This document shows positions 27,710-36,520 of a stretch of 64,000 nucleotides of DNA, piece by piece (position 1 is the stretch's first letter; each line of letters starts with the position of its first letter). Where the stretch lies: NCBI GenBank assembly GCA_910584375.1, contig CAJUAH010000003.1, positions 1 through 64,000 on the forward strand, read 5' to 3'. Origin of the DNA: an uncultured Acetatifactor sp. (lineage in GTDB: Bacteria; Bacillota; Clostridia; Lachnospirales; Lachnospiraceae). Made by a program: the position numbers and the translations under genes. The notes under the pieces are model-generated. The model ran no database searches. It worked only from the letters and a program-made list of their open reading frames with translations, and had not been told where the DNA came from.

Positions 27710-28021
27710 TTAGATATAGGCCTTGATCTTCTCTTCCAGATCCGCCGCGGACATGCCGCCTATATGGGTTTCCACAGCTCTCCCGTTCTGAAAGAAAATG
27801 AAGGTGGGGATATTTCGCACCTGGTATCTGTCCGATATCTCCATAGCCTCCTCCACGTTCAGCTTGCCGATCTTGATCTTGCCCGCATATTTCTCTGCCA
27901 TGCGCTCCACCAAAGGGGCCATCATTTTACAGGGACCGCACCAGTCCGCGTAAAAGTCCACCAGCACCGTCCCCTGTGCCTGCAATACCTCTGTGTCAAA
28001 ATTTTCCGCTGTAAACTTCAT
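27710..28021 (-). CDS. trxA: Thioredoxin
   Basis: Cytoplasmic thioredoxin of 103 residues that reduces protein disulfides and is recharged by thioredoxin reductase. The active site is DFYADWCGPCKMMAPLVE with the CGPC pair near residues 29-32. The cis-proline region (RNIPTFIFFQNG) is near residue 72. No signal peptide. It follows trmB by 54 bases. Confidence 0.95.
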   Translation of the reverse strand: MKFTAENFDTEVLQAQGTVLVDFYADWCGPCKMMAPLVERMAEKYAGKIKIGKLNVEEAMEISDRYQVRNIPTFIFFQNGRAVETHIGGMSAADLEEKIKAYI

Positions 28022-28075
28022 GTTTTTTCCTCCTCGCCTTTGTTTTTGCCTGTCACGGCAATATGGCTTATCGAT

Positions 28076-28720
28076 TTATTTTTCCCTGTAAATAATATAT
28101 TTATAAATGGGATTCCCCATTGCAGAGAACTTCTCCTCATACTCTGTCATCACATTGCCCTCCATCAGCCCGGCATCCCCATGAAGATCGTAAGTGATAC
28201 TCCTGATCTCCCAACCGGCAGGGGCAAGCTCCTCCACCGCAAAGTCAAACAATCCTCTGTTGTCTGTCTTGAACTCCAGTTGTCCCCGGGGACTCAGAAT
28301 CCTGTCGTATTTTTCCAGGAACTGTCTGGACGGCAGCCTGCGGTGGGCGTGCCGATCCTTGGGCCACGGATCGGAAAAGTTCAGATAGATACGCTCCACC
28401 TCGCCCGGCGCAAACACATGCAGAATCTCCTCCGCCTCCATGCGGATGAATCTCAGATTGGGCAGCTCCTCCTCTTCCATCTTCTGTACGGCTCTCAGCA
28501 ACACGCTGGAATATTTTTCAATCCCTATATAATTGTTCTCTGGGTGCTGCCGGGCCATGGTATGGATAAACTTCCCCTTGCCCATCCCGATCTCTATATG
28601 AATGGGGCGTCCGTTTCCAAAGACCTCCTGCCATTTTCCCCGGCAGTTCTGCTCCTCATGCACCACATACCGGCTGGCGGCGATCATTTCCCGCGATCCG
28701 GTTATATTTCGCAAACGCAT
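28076..28720 (-). CDS. trmB: tRNA (guanine-N7-)-methyltransferase
   Basis: TrmB of 214 residues, which methylates G46 in the tRNA variable loop using S-adenosylmethionine. The SAM-binding motif is IEIGMGKGKFI near residue 44, followed by YIGIEKYSSVLLRA. The family signature YLNFSDPWPKDRHAHRRLPS is near residue 112. Length is typical. It begins six bases after the carboxypeptidase stop, so the two genes are probably co-translated. Confidence 0.95.
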   Translation of the reverse strand: MRLRNITGSREMIAASRYVVHEEQNCRGKWQEVFGNGRPIHIEIGMGKGKFIHTMARQHPENNYIGIEKYSSVLLRAVQKMEEEELPNLRFIRMEAEEILHVFAPGEVERIYLNFSDPWPKDRHAHRRLPSRQFLEKYDRILSPRGQLEFKTDNRGLFDFAVEELAPAGWEIRSITYDLHGDAGLMEGNVMTEYEEKFSAMGNPIYKYIIYREK

Positions 28721-28726
28721 ATTTAT

Positions 28727-30634
28727 TTACTCCCGTATATCCCAATCCTCATCAATGATGCTGCGCGTACTGATGTTTATCTGTCCAGGCCTGTCCCTTC
28801 GCCGTCCCCGGCGCGACTCCTTCGCCTGCTGTCTGCGCACCTGACGAAAGCTCGGTTCCTCGCTCTCCCTGTACTCCCGGCGCGACTGACGGCGGCGGGC
28901 CTCCATGACCTCCTGCCTGTGCAGCCGACGGAATCCCGGCGCGGCATTCTCCTCATTCTCCCGGCGCTGCTGGCGACGGCGGGCCTCTTTGACCTCCTGT
29001 CTGTGCAAACGGCGGAAATTCAGTTCCACGACCTCCTCGTCTTCCCGGCGCTGCTGACGGCGGCGGGCCTCTTTTACCTCCTGCCTGTGCAGCCGGATAA
29101 CCCCAGGCTCCGCATCCTCCTCGTCCTCCCGGCGCAGTCCGCGGCGACGGGCCTCCCTGATCTGCTGTCGGCGCAGTTTTTCCGCGCTCATCTCCGGGCT
29201 GTCCTCATATTCTCTGGGGCGGTGTCTGCGACGGTCGCGCTCCCAGCTGCGGCGTGTGTTGGTGCGGCGCGCGGGAAGATGATATTCCTTCAGAACATGG
29301 CGCAGAGCCAGCAGCGCCAACACCGCCGCCACCCCGATCCCCGCCCACAGGGACAGCTTTTTCACATCCACAAACACAAACGCCGGCGCTTTGCCGCCGT
29401 CCTCATTCTCCGTTTCCCCTATCATGCCCTCGGCAAAATCATACCGCTTTTCGTCGGATTCTGCCAGGTCTATCGACGCGCTGCCGAGATTCACGCCCTG
29501 ATAGCTGTACTGTATGACCGCAGCCTGTCCCTCCTCGGTCGTATCATAACTGATCACGGACGTGATCTCGGAAAAGTCCACCGCTCTGGGCAGAACGATG
29601 CAATCCTCCTGATTTAAAGCCAGCAGCGGCCTGGAACTGCCAAATATATCATGCTCCCCATAAAACAGACCCGTATCGTCAATGTTATATTTTGTCTCCA
29701 CCTGAGAAACATTGACCTTTGCAAAATTGCTGAATCCATAGTTAAACAGAGCTATGGTGTCCTCATAATGATAGGGCGACTCGTCCCGCAGTACCACGCA
29801 GATCAGTTTCAGTCCGTCTCTCTCCGCGCAGGATACCACGCTGTAGCGGGCCGCGTTGGTGTAACCTGTCTTCACGCCCACCAGATCGTCATAGCCGTAG
29901 GTCTTTCCCGGCAACAGCTCTATCTTGGAATTTTCCAGCTTTTCATAGGGCATATGGTCGTTGGGCAGGATATGCAGCCGCGGGGTGAGACTGATCCGGC
30001 ACAGCATCTCATTGGCAAAAAAAGCCTTGCCGATCATCGCCAGATCGTAGGCGGAGGTATAGTGTTCCTCATCCGGCAGGCCGTTGGGATTGACAAAATG
30101 AGAGTCCACACATCCCAGCTCCTGAGCTCTCCGATTCATGATGTCCGCGAAGTCATGCCAGCTGGTGCCGGTGATATGCTCCGCCACCGCAAAGGACACT
30201 TCGTTGGCGGAACGAATCAGTATGGCATTCAGACAGTCCTCCATCGTAAGCTGCTGCCCCACATCCATCGCGATATGATTGCTGTCCGGGGGCGTGTCAT
30301 AGACCGCCTCCCGGGAGAAAGTGACCCATTCGTCCATGGAGCACCGCTCCGCCGCGATCAGCGTGGTCAGGATCTTGGTAGTACTGGCCGGATACTGCCG
30401 GGCGTGTATATTTTTGGCGTACAGCACCGTGCCCGTCTCCGCCTCAATCAAAATGGCTGAGTCCGCCGTGACCACGGGGCCTGTGGGCCAGCCCGGTATC
30501 TCGTTGCTCTCCACCGTAGCCTCCCGCTGCGACTGGATCCGTTCTTCGACAGTCTCCGCCCACACCGGCAGGGACATACACAACAAAAACAGGCCCGTAA
30601 CGCAGGCGCAGACGCGGCGCGCCCAGGCGGTCAT
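28727..30634 (-). CDS. D-alanyl-D-alanine carboxypeptidase with repeat-bearing cytoplasmic tail
   Basis: Low-molecular-weight penicillin-binding protein of the DacF/PBP5 class, about 635 residues. A signal peptide ends near VWAETVEE. The peptidase S11 domain (about residues 45-300) has the active serine motif ASTTK, then SANE and KTGYT. A second beta domain follows to about 400. A membrane helix (LWAGIGVAAVLALLAL) lies near 455. Beyond it is a highly charged tail of about 170 residues with four tandem 28-residue repeats, DNA 28838-29173. The ATG at 30634 overlaps the stop of the exonuclease gene as ATGA and has AAAGGA upstream. It should trim the terminal D-Ala of peptidoglycan; the tail is unusual. 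Confidence 0.88.
   Translation of the reverse strand: MTAWARRVCACVTGLFLLCMSLPVWAETVEERIQSQREATVESNEIPGWPTGPVVTADSAILIEAETGTVLYAKNIHARQYPASTTKILTTLIAAERCSMDEWVTFSREAVYDTPPDSNHIAMDVGQQLTMEDCLNAILIRSANEVSFAVAEHITGTSWHDFADIMNRRAQELGCVDSHFVNPNGLPDEEHYTSAYDLAMIGKAFFANEMLCRISLTPRLHILPNDHMPYEKLENSKIELLPGKTYGYDDLVGVKTGYTNAARYSVVSCAERDGLKLICVVLRDESPYHYEDTIALFNYGFSNFAKVNVSQVETKYNIDDTGLFYGEHDIFGSSRPLLALNQEDCIVLPRAVDFSEITSVISYDTTEEGQAAVIQYSYQGVNLGSASIDLAESDEKRYDFAEGMIGETENEDGGKAPAFVFVDVKKLSLWAGIGVAAVLALLALRHVLKEYHLPARRTNTRRSWERDRRRHRPREYEDSPEMSAEKLRRQQIREARRRGLRREDEEDAEPGVIRLHRQEVKEARRRQQRREDEEVVELNFRRLHRQEVKEARRRQQRRENEENAAPGFRRLHRQEVMEARRRQSRREYRESEEPSFRQVRRQQAKESRRGRRRDRPGQINISTRSIIDEDWDIRE
28838..29173 (-). 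repeat. Four tandem 84-bp coding repeats
   Basis: Each unit encodes 28 residues of the pattern HRQEVKEARRRQQRRE plus an acidic end and F-R-R-L. Unit boundaries are about 28838, 28922, 29006 and 29090. A partial fifth unit follows to the C-terminus. Twenty-eight residues equals four heptads. Confidence 0.8.
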
Positions 30635-31629
30635 GAACCGTTTCCTTTCCGAATGCCTGTCCTGCTGCCCGACACCTGCTCGGATATTCCCCGGGAACGG
30701 CTGTGCATCTTGCGGGCATGGTCGCGGCGTTCGGTGAGTTTTTCCACATCCTCCGGGGTGATAAAACGGCTGGTCTTCACCACATAGACCTGCCCGTCCT
30801 CGGACTTGCGGATACGTATCTTGCATTTTAAAAAACCGTGTTTCTCGCAGAACGCCACACAGTAATAATGGCGCCCGTTGGGAGAAAACCATTTTACTTT
30901 CTTGCGCAGGTTCCGGCGGCACAGGTAACATTTGCTGGAACTGACTTCCCGATCGGCCAACGCCGCGGCCTTGTTCGAAAAAACGCGGGAAATATATTTA
31001 TAATAGGTGTCGAACTGTACCTTGATCTCCTCCTCCCGGCAGGAAGGGGGATTGAATACATCGTAAGATACATTCTTCAGCACTTCCTCATCCCGGATCG
31101 CCGCCAATACCTTGGCCGTGTAGTAAGCGTCGCTGAAAGCCCGATGAAAAGGGATGTCCTTCTCAATCTCCAGATAGTCCACCGCCCACTCCAGCGCCCG
31201 CCTGCTCTTGCGATCCTCATAGGCAATGCTGAACAGTTTCTGCACGTCCAGAAAGGCTATGGGACCTTTCGCCAGAGGCTCCATGCCATAATAGCGCAGA
31301 TTGCGCTGCAATTCCGTCAGATCCAGCGGACCCCAGGTGCAGAAGATGTAATCTTCCCCACACCAACGCAGAAAATCCTCTACCACCTGGGTAAAGGGTT
31401 TTCCTCTCTCAAGCTCTTCCATGCGCATATGAATGAGCCTGCTGGTAATCCTGTGCATCTGATGATACACAGTGGGCCTGATCAACTGGCTGAACTCGCT
31501 GACCATGATCCGATCCTGATTCAGTTTTATTGCGCCGATCTCAATGATCTCAAAGGGCATCAGAGCCGTTTCCGGCTCCTGCCCGGTGCTGCTTTGATTC
31601 CACTCCAAATCCAGAATAATATAGTTCAC
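30631..31629 (-). CDS. DEDD-type 3'-5' exonuclease domain protein
   Basis: Protein of 332 residues. Residues 1-185 form an exonuclease of the DnaQ/KapD superfamily. It starts IILDLEWNQ with the catalytic Asp-Glu pair and has the later FHRAFSDAYYTAKVL motif supplying His and Asp. The C-terminal 130 residues include a CYLCRRN and C-E-K-H pattern that could bind zinc. Substrate (RNA or DNA) cannot be told. The start is GTG at 31629 with GGGAG upstream. It is translationally coupled to the carboxypeptidase gene through ATGA. Confidence 0.82.
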   Translation of the reverse strand: MNYIILDLEWNQSSTGQEPETALMPFEIIEIGAIKLNQDRIMVSEFSQLIRPTVYHQMHRITSRLIHMRMEELERGKPFTQVVEDFLRWCGEDYIFCTWGPLDLTELQRNLRYYGMEPLAKGPIAFLDVQKLFSIAYEDRKSRRALEWAVDYLEIEKDIPFHRAFSDAYYTAKVLAAIRDEEVLKNVSYDVFNPPSCREEEIKVQFDTYYKYISRVFSNKAAALADREVSSSKCYLCRRNLRKKVKWFSPNGRHYYCVAFCEKHGFLKCKIRIRKSEDGQVYVVKTSRFITPEDVEKLTERRDHARKMHSRSRGISEQVSGSRTGIRKGNGS

Positions 31630-31728
31630 TGTGTTCTCCCGTAATCTACAGCCGGTGGGGTCTGATCCTGCCCTTTGCGGAGCATTTTACTCATTATACC
31701 ACACCCGGAGCGATTGGGGAAGAGTCAG

Positions 31729-33051
31729 TTATTTTACTTCGATATCTCCGCTGCCGGTGGTAAGGTTCACCGTGCAGGCGCCGTTTCCATAGGAAGTGTT
31801 GTAATTGCGGCAGCCGGATATCTGCTGTCCCCTGATCCGCATATCGCCGCTGCCGGTACGGGCTGTGATGGATGCTCCCTCTATCTGTTTCATGTCCAGA
31901 CCGATCTCGCCGCTGCCGGTGATCATGCGGATTCTGTCCGCCCCGGAACCGACCTCCAGGTCGATGTCCCCGGAACCCGTTTTAATATCCAGCTCACCCA
32001 TATCCGCGCTCAGTTCCACTTCTCCGCTGGCGGTTGCCACGGACAGTTCCCCGCCTCTGACAGATTTGACGCTCACATCGCCGCTGGCCGTGCGCAAAGT
32101 TCCGCTGGCGCACTCCACTTCATCCAGTTCCATATCGCCGCTGGCCGTCTGTACTTTCAGCAGATTCGCTCTCAGATCATCCCCGCTCATATCGCCGCTG
32201 GCCGTCTGCAGGCGAACCTTCACGGCCGACACCTTCCTGACCTCCATATCGCCGCTGCCGGAGGTACATTCGATCTCCGTCATATCATCCAAAGCCATCT
32301 CGACGTGGGATATCTCCTGATCGCCGCTCTGGGTTTTGGCATACAACTCCTTGCATTCGGCATCCTCGATCCGCAGATCGCCGCTGGTGCATTGCGTCTC
32401 CAGTTTATGGGTGCATATGCCCTTTATCTGCAAGTCACCGCTGGTATTGCAGAATTTTACCGCCGGGATTCCCGCAGGGATCTGCACACGCAGACGGATA
32501 TCTCCGGAGGACGACCAGCCCCTGAGATTGGAAAACATGGATAAAATACCCTGCACGGATGCCTCCAGATCGTCCGCCCAGTCGGTATTAAAGTCCACGC
32601 GCCCCCCTTTGGCGGCCTTGTCCCTGCGCTCCTTTACTCCTGCGTAAAATACTCCGTCTTTATCATATTGATAAAAACAGTATCGCAGTTTCTGACTCTT
32701 GCTGCCATTGTTTTCATAGTCTATCTTGAGCTGACCGTCCGCCGAGGCGGATACTTCCACGTCCGCCACCAGACCCTCGATCACCACCGCCCGGTAGAGC
32801 TGCTCATAGCTGTTGCTCTGACTGGCCTCGCTCTCTACGATCTCCAGCTCCTGTTTCAGATCCTCCTGAGAAAACTCCTGGAGCATATCCTCGATATTGC
32901 CCAACTCCTCGATGATCTCCTCCTCTGAGCGCCCCTCCGCCAGGCCTTCCGCGAAATGCTGCTCATAGTCCTCCAGAATCTCCGTCTCCAGCGCTCTGTT
33001 ATAATGCTGTAATTTTTCCCGCAATACGTCCATATATTCTGATTTCGTCAT
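31729..33051 (-). CDS. HAAS/DUF1700 and DUF4097 beta-helix protein
   Basis: Protein of about 440 residues. The N-terminal 65 residues (MTKSEYMDVLREKL, then EDYEQHFAEG and EELG) are the HAAS/DUF1700 domain, typically encoded beside PadR regulators. Residues of about 90-440 are DUF4097 beta repeats, with many copies of the motif SGDM or TASGD separated by about 17-20 residues, expected to form a beta-solenoid. There is no signal peptide or clear membrane helix, so it may be cytoplasmic. ATG at 33051 has AAAGGAG upstream. It lies just after the padR gene and is almost certainly co-transcribed. The role is probably envelope-stress related, by family context only. Confidence 0.85.
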   Translation of the reverse strand: MTKSEYMDVLREKLQHYNRALETEILEDYEQHFAEGLAEGRSEEEIIEELGNIEDMLQEFSQEDLKQELEIVESEASQSNSYEQLYRAVVIEGLVADVEVSASADGQLKIDYENNGSKSQKLRYCFYQYDKDGVFYAGVKERRDKAAKGGRVDFNTDWADDLEASVQGILSMFSNLRGWSSSGDIRLRVQIPAGIPAVKFCNTSGDLQIKGICTHKLETQCTSGDLRIEDAECKELYAKTQSGDQEISHVEMALDDMTEIECTSGSGDMEVRKVSAVKVRLQTASGDMSGDDLRANLLKVQTASGDMELDEVECASGTLRTASGDVSVKSVRGGELSVATASGEVELSADMGELDIKTGSGDIDLEVGSGADRIRMITGSGEIGLDMKQIEGASITARTGSGDMRIRGQQISGCRNYNTSYGNGACTVNLTTGSGDIEVK

Positions 33052-33123
33052 GATTACTCCTTTCCTTTCCTGTCCTATCCCGATCCCACTTAATCTCATC
33101 CTGCTCATAACGCTTTATGTCGG

Positions 33124-33429
33124 TTATCTCACCAGGCGGTTAACCGCTGTTTGAAACTGCTCCCACTCCTGCAGCATGGCCTGCTGGTACTCTTTGCCCT
33201 TTTCTGTCAACTGGTAATATTTCCGGGCCGGTCCCGATTCCGATTCCACCAGATAAGTGGTCACATAGGCGTCCTCCTTGAGCCTGCGCAAAATCGGATA
33301 CAGCGTGCCGCTGGCGATGGACATTTCCTCGGAGATACGCTCCGTCAGTTCGTAGCCGTACTTGTCGCCACTCACCAGCTGAGACAGTACGCACAATTCC
33401 AACGCGCCCTTTTTCAACTGTGTATTCAT
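33124..33429 (-). CDS. PadR family transcriptional regulator
   Basis: DNA-binding regulator of 101 residues. The winged helix spans residues 8-75: LELCVLSQLVSGDKYGYELTE, then SGTLYPILRRLKEDAYV and the wing ESGPARKYYQLT. The short C-terminal helix EWEQFQTAVNRL mediates dimerisation. AAGGGAGG precedes the ATG. It heads an operon with the HAAS/DUF4097 gene. Two near-identical promoter/operator segments at 33496-33524 and 33708-33736 suggest it controls itself and the small gene at 33502-33663. Confidence 0.92.
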   Translation of the reverse strand: MNTQLKKGALELCVLSQLVSGDKYGYELTERISEEMSIASGTLYPILRRLKEDAYVTTYLVESESGPARKYYQLTEKGKEYQQAMLQEWEQFQTAVNRLVR

Positions 33430-33495
33430 GCGATTCCTCCCTTCCTGCTACAGTTTGAATCTCTCCATTATTTTGTAACATATTTCATTTAGTTG

Positions 33496-33524
33496 ATTGT
33501 ATCACACACTATTATTTAATGCAA
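33496..33524 (-). promoter_or_regulatory. padR promoter/operator
   Basis: Leftward TTGCAT (33519-33524), 17 bases, TACAAT (33496-33501). The segment shares ATAATAG and TGTGATA at the same positions as the promoter at 33708-33736, consistent with a common PadR operator overlapping the core promoter. Confidence 0.65.
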
Positions 33525-33663
33525 TATACATGGGTAAAAAAATTTCTCCTTTCTGCCAGCCGTTGGCGTATCGGATCATTTCCGTGGACTGCATACTGTA
33601 CTTCTCCCACACATGCCGTCTTTTGCAGTTATCCTTGCCCTTTAAGATCGCCTGTTTTTCCAT
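33502..33663 (-). CDS. Small hypothetical protein behind a PadR-type promoter
   Basis: Reading frame of 53 residues starting MEKQAILKGKDN with a strong AAGGAGG site seven bases upstream of the ATG at 33663. It contains Trp, Tyr and Arg and a hydrophobic end (EIFLPMYIALNN) but no clear membrane helix. I recognise no family; it could be a truncated remnant. Its promoter closely matches that of padR, and its stop codon lies inside the padR promoter region. Translation is likely because of the ribosome site; function is unknown. Confidence 0.55.
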   Translation of the reverse strand: MEKQAILKGKDNCKRRHVWEKYSMQSTEMIRYANGWQKGEIFLPMYIALNNSV

Positions 33664-33707
33664 TTTGTTTCCTCCTTGTCTTTGACGACTCTCTCTTTAT
33701 GTAGATG

Positions 33708-33736
33708 AGTATATCACAAGCTATTATATATTGCAA
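33708..33736 (-). promoter_or_regulatory. PadR-type promoter/operator of the small gene
   Basis: Leftward TTGCAA (33731-33736), 17 bases, TATACT (33708-33713). The spacer TATATAATAGCTTGTGA closely matches that of the padR promoter. AGTATCTTGCAATATA just upstream resembles sites described for PadR proteins. Confidence 0.65.
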
Positions 33737-33797
33737 GATACTAAATGAAAAAATTTTGTAAAACTTATAAGCGGGATTTCTTATCCGGAAATCCCGC

Positions 33798-34631
33798 CTA
33801 AAATATCCCCTCCAGCCAGGTATGGGCCAGTTCGATCCATCCGGCGCATTGGGGCTGAACGCAACGCCCGTCGCCGGTCTGCGTGAGGGCTGTGGCCAGG
33901 GCCAGGCCGTGACCCCCTTTGGGATACATATGAAATTCCGTGGAGATACCTGTCCGGCGCAGAGCGTTGACCAGCAACAATGAATTCTCCACAGGCACCG
34001 CCTGATCTTCATAAGTATGCCAGATAAAAGTGGGAGGCGCCTCGACGTTTACCTGGTGTTCCAGAGAGAGCTCCGCCGTCAGCCGCTCCTGATCCGGCAG
34101 CCCTTCCGTGAGGTTCTCAAAAGAACCTCTGTGAGCAAACTCTCCCGAGGTGATCACAGGATAGCACAGCATAAGTCCGTTCGGACGCAGCAGTGCGTGA
34201 TCCGGATCCCGATCGGCCACACCCGCTCTCTCCCGCAGCCACGGCCGGTTCCAGAACATGGCGTAGCAGGCCGCCAGATGTCCCCCTGCGGAACAACCCT
34301 GTATCACCAGCCCGTCCTGTTTTATATGCCACTGCCGGGCATGCTCCCGAATCAGCAGTACGCTCTGCGCCAGCTCCAGCAGTGCCGTGGGATACCTGGC
34401 GGGAGCGCAGGAATACCGCAGTACCGCCGCGTGATATCCCATAGCCAGAAATTGCAGGGCTATGGGTTCCGCCTCCCGATCCGATGTCCGTCCGTAGCCG
34501 CCGCCGGGACAGAGCAGCACCAGGGGGCGCTCCGCCACGGCCATGGCGTCGGAATACTCCTGAATATATGTTACCAACCGGGCGTCCGGCTGAGAACCTT
34601 CCGCCCGCAGTTTAAAAGTTTCATGCAACAT
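33798..34631 (-). CDS. Alpha/beta hydrolase (esterase)
   Basis: Cytoplasmic serine hydrolase of 277 residues resembling acetyl-xylan esterase/BD-FAE-type enzymes. The oxyanion motif is LLCPGGGYGRTSDRE near residue 39. The nucleophile elbow is QGCSAGGHLAACYA near residue 110, the acid is in HTYEDQAVPVENS near 209, and the base histidine is in PKGGHGLAL near 240. No signal peptide, so a substrate taken up by the cell (for example an acetylated sugar) is plausible. The gene stands alone between the PadR locus and proS. Confidence 0.85.
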   Translation of the reverse strand: MLHETFKLRAEGSQPDARLVTYIQEYSDAMAVAERPLVLLCPGGGYGRTSDREAEPIALQFLAMGYHAAVLRYSCAPARYPTALLELAQSVLLIREHARQWHIKQDGLVIQGCSAGGHLAACYAMFWNRPWLRERAGVADRDPDHALLRPNGLMLCYPVITSGEFAHRGSFENLTEGLPDQERLTAELSLEHQVNVEAPPTFIWHTYEDQAVPVENSLLLVNALRRTGISTEFHMYPKGGHGLALATALTQTGDGRCVQPQCAGWIELAHTWLEGIF

Positions 34632-34724
34632 CTTTATACCATCCTAATTACAGTGTATCCCGCCTGGCATACTGACCTCATGATATCCGTCATAAATACG
34701 CCCGTATATGACACAGGCCGTACG

Positions 34725-36158
34725 TCAATATGCCTTGCCCCAATATACCATCTTCTTCGCGGGCTTGCCGCAGCAGACGCAGGTATCCGCCAGATGTTCC
34801 TGCGCAAATGGCATACAGCGGCTGGTTACGCTCATCTTCTCCTTGATCAGATCTTCGCAGGCCTGATCGCCGCACCACATAGCCTTGACAAATCCTGCCT
34901 TCTCCGCGAATATCCGCTGAAACTGCTCAAAATCCCGGGCCTCGTAAGTGTGAGCATCCCGATGGGCACGGGCTCTCTCCAGCATCTCCCTCTGTATGGT
35001 ATCCAGCAGCTCTCCCACTTTTTCCTCTATATGATCCAGCTCCACCTCTGTCTTTTCTCTGGTATCCCGGCGGCAGATCACGCATCTGCCCGCCTCCATA
35101 TCCTTGGGGCCAATCTCCACACGGATGGGATAGCCGCGCATCTCCGCCTCGGCAAACTTGTAGCCGGGAGTCTTGTCGGTGTCGTCTACTTTTACGCGGA
35201 AATCGCCTGCCAGACGGTCCCGTAGCTCATAGGCTTTATCCAGCACCCCTTCCTTTTTCTGTTGAATGGGCACGATGCAGACCTGGATGGGCGCCACCCG
35301 GGGAGGCATCACCAGGCCTTCGTTATCCCCATGCACCATGATGATTGCGCCGATCAGGCGGGTGGTCATGCCCCAGGAAGTCTGATGCACATATTTCAGC
35401 GTGTTGTCCTTATCCGCGAACTGGATCTCAAAGGCCCGGGCAAAGCCGTCTCCAAAATTGTGGCTGGTGCCGGATTGCAGCGCCTTGCCGTCGTGCATCA
35501 GAGCCTCTATCGTATAGGTATCCACCGCTCCGGCGAATTTTTCCTTTTCCGTCTTCTGTCCCCTGATTACCGGAATCGCCAGCACTTCCTCGCAGAAGTC
35601 CGCGTAAACGTTCAGCATCTGGATCGTCCTCTCCTGGGCCTCCTGCGCTGTGGCATGAGCCGTGTGCCCTTCCTGCCAGAGAAACTCCCGGGAGCGAAGG
35701 AAAGGCCGGGTCTCCTTCTCCCAGCGCACCACAGAACACCACTGGTTATATACTCTGGGCAGATCCCGATAGGAATGGATATCATTTTTATAGAAATCGC
35801 AGAACAGTGTCTCTGAGGTGGGACGTACGCACAGCCGCTCCTGCAGAGGCTGCAGTCCGCCATGGGTCACCCAGGCCACTTCCGGCGCAAAACCTTCCAC
35901 ATGATCCTTCTCCTTCTGGAGCAGAGATTCGGGAATGAACATGGGCAGATATACATTCTGCACCCCCGTCTCCTTGAACCGGGCGTCCAACTGCTGCTGG
36001 ATCAGCTCCCAGATCGCGTAACCCGCGGGTTTAATGACCATACAGCCTTTTACACTGGTATAATCGATCAGCTCCGCCTTTTTGACCACGTCCGTGTACC
36101 ACTGCGCGAAATCCTCTTCCATGGAGGTTATCGCTTCCACCATCTTTTTGTCTGCCAT
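34725..36158 (-). CDS. proS: Proline--tRNA ligase
   Basis: Class II prolyl-tRNA synthetase of about 477 residues, of the eukaryote/archaea-like short type (no editing insertion). Motif 2 is RPTSETLFCDFYKN near residue 110 and motif 3-like residues lie in GMTTRLIGAIIMVHGDNEGLVMPP (split here near 265). The anticodon-binding domain spans about 285-390, and a C-terminal zinc-type domain carries CGDQAC and CVCCGKPA. ATG at 36158 is chosen because AAAAGGAG stands nine bases upstream. Expression is governed by the T-box leader at 36193-36514. Confidence 0.95.
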   Translation of the reverse strand: MADKKMVEAITSMEEDFAQWYTDVVKKAELIDYTSVKGCMVIKPAGYAIWELIQQQLDARFKETGVQNVYLPMFIPESLLQKEKDHVEGFAPEVAWVTHGGLQPLQERLCVRPTSETLFCDFYKNDIHSYRDLPRVYNQWCSVVRWEKETRPFLRSREFLWQEGHTAHATAQEAQERTIQMLNVYADFCEEVLAIPVIRGQKTEKEKFAGAVDTYTIEALMHDGKALQSGTSHNFGDGFARAFEIQFADKDNTLKYVHQTSWGMTTRLIGAIIMVHGDNEGLVMPPRVAPIQVCIVPIQQKKEGVLDKAYELRDRLAGDFRVKVDDTDKTPGYKFAEAEMRGYPIRVEIGPKDMEAGRCVICRRDTREKTEVELDHIEEKVGELLDTIQREMLERARAHRDAHTYEARDFEQFQRIFAEKAGFVKAMWCGDQACEDLIKEKMSVTSRCMPFAQEHLADTCVCCGKPAKKMVYWGKAY

Positions 36159-36192
36159 AATCATGTCTCCTTTTCCGCGGCATGCGATAACA

Positions 36193-36514
36193 AAAGGGCG
36201 GTACGCCGCAGATTCCGTCCCCTGTCAGGGACCGAATACTCGGCGGTACCACCCTTATTAATGCACTGTCCTGACCGGGCGTACCCGCAGGACCTGACAT
36301 TCCTCTTCTCCTACCGTTAACGCCGGTGCTACGCTGTATTTCCCCGCTGCAACCCACCCTCTGAAAGTTCCGGCCGATCCGCAGGCTCATACAGGACTCC
36401 GAGGCAGGTTCCGGCCGATCTGCATAAGAGCCTCTCACCAACGGCCCTCTCTCTGGGATGCTCCCCGCGCCATACTAATCCTCTTCCTGGTCGATATCCT
36501 ATTCATCTTACTTT
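36193..36514 (-). promoter_or_regulatory. T-box riboswitch of proS
   Basis: The leader contains the T-box sequence AAGGGTGGTACCGCCG (36241-36256), which binds the uncharged tRNA acceptor end. It is followed by the competing terminator arm CGGCGTACCGCCCTTTT at about 36193-36210. A CCT proline triplet at 36406-36408, in GGAACCTGCC, is a candidate specifier. GATCGGCCGGAAC occurs twice (36367-36379 and 36408-36420). Starved tRNA-Pro would favour antitermination and proS expression. Confidence 0.9.
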
Positions 36515-36520
36515 TACAAG

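Noticed and set aside
27764..29617. 617-codon frame opposite thioredoxin, trmB and the carboxypeptidase
   Set aside because: It spans three genes in the opposite direction and is low-complexity where it crosses the repeats.
30635..30931. Upstream extension of the carboxypeptidase gene
   Set aside because: It overlaps the exonuclease gene and removes the signal peptide from the N-terminus; the ATGA start at 30634 has a ribosome site.
31800..32400. Apparent tandem DNA repeats that could be a CRISPR-like array
   Set aside because: They encode the SGD motifs of the DUF4097 beta-solenoid and vary in spacing and sequence; no cas genes are present.
33519..33704. Rightward frames of about 61 codons in the PadR promoter region
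   Set aside because: They oppose the small gene that has the good ribosome site and cross both promoters.
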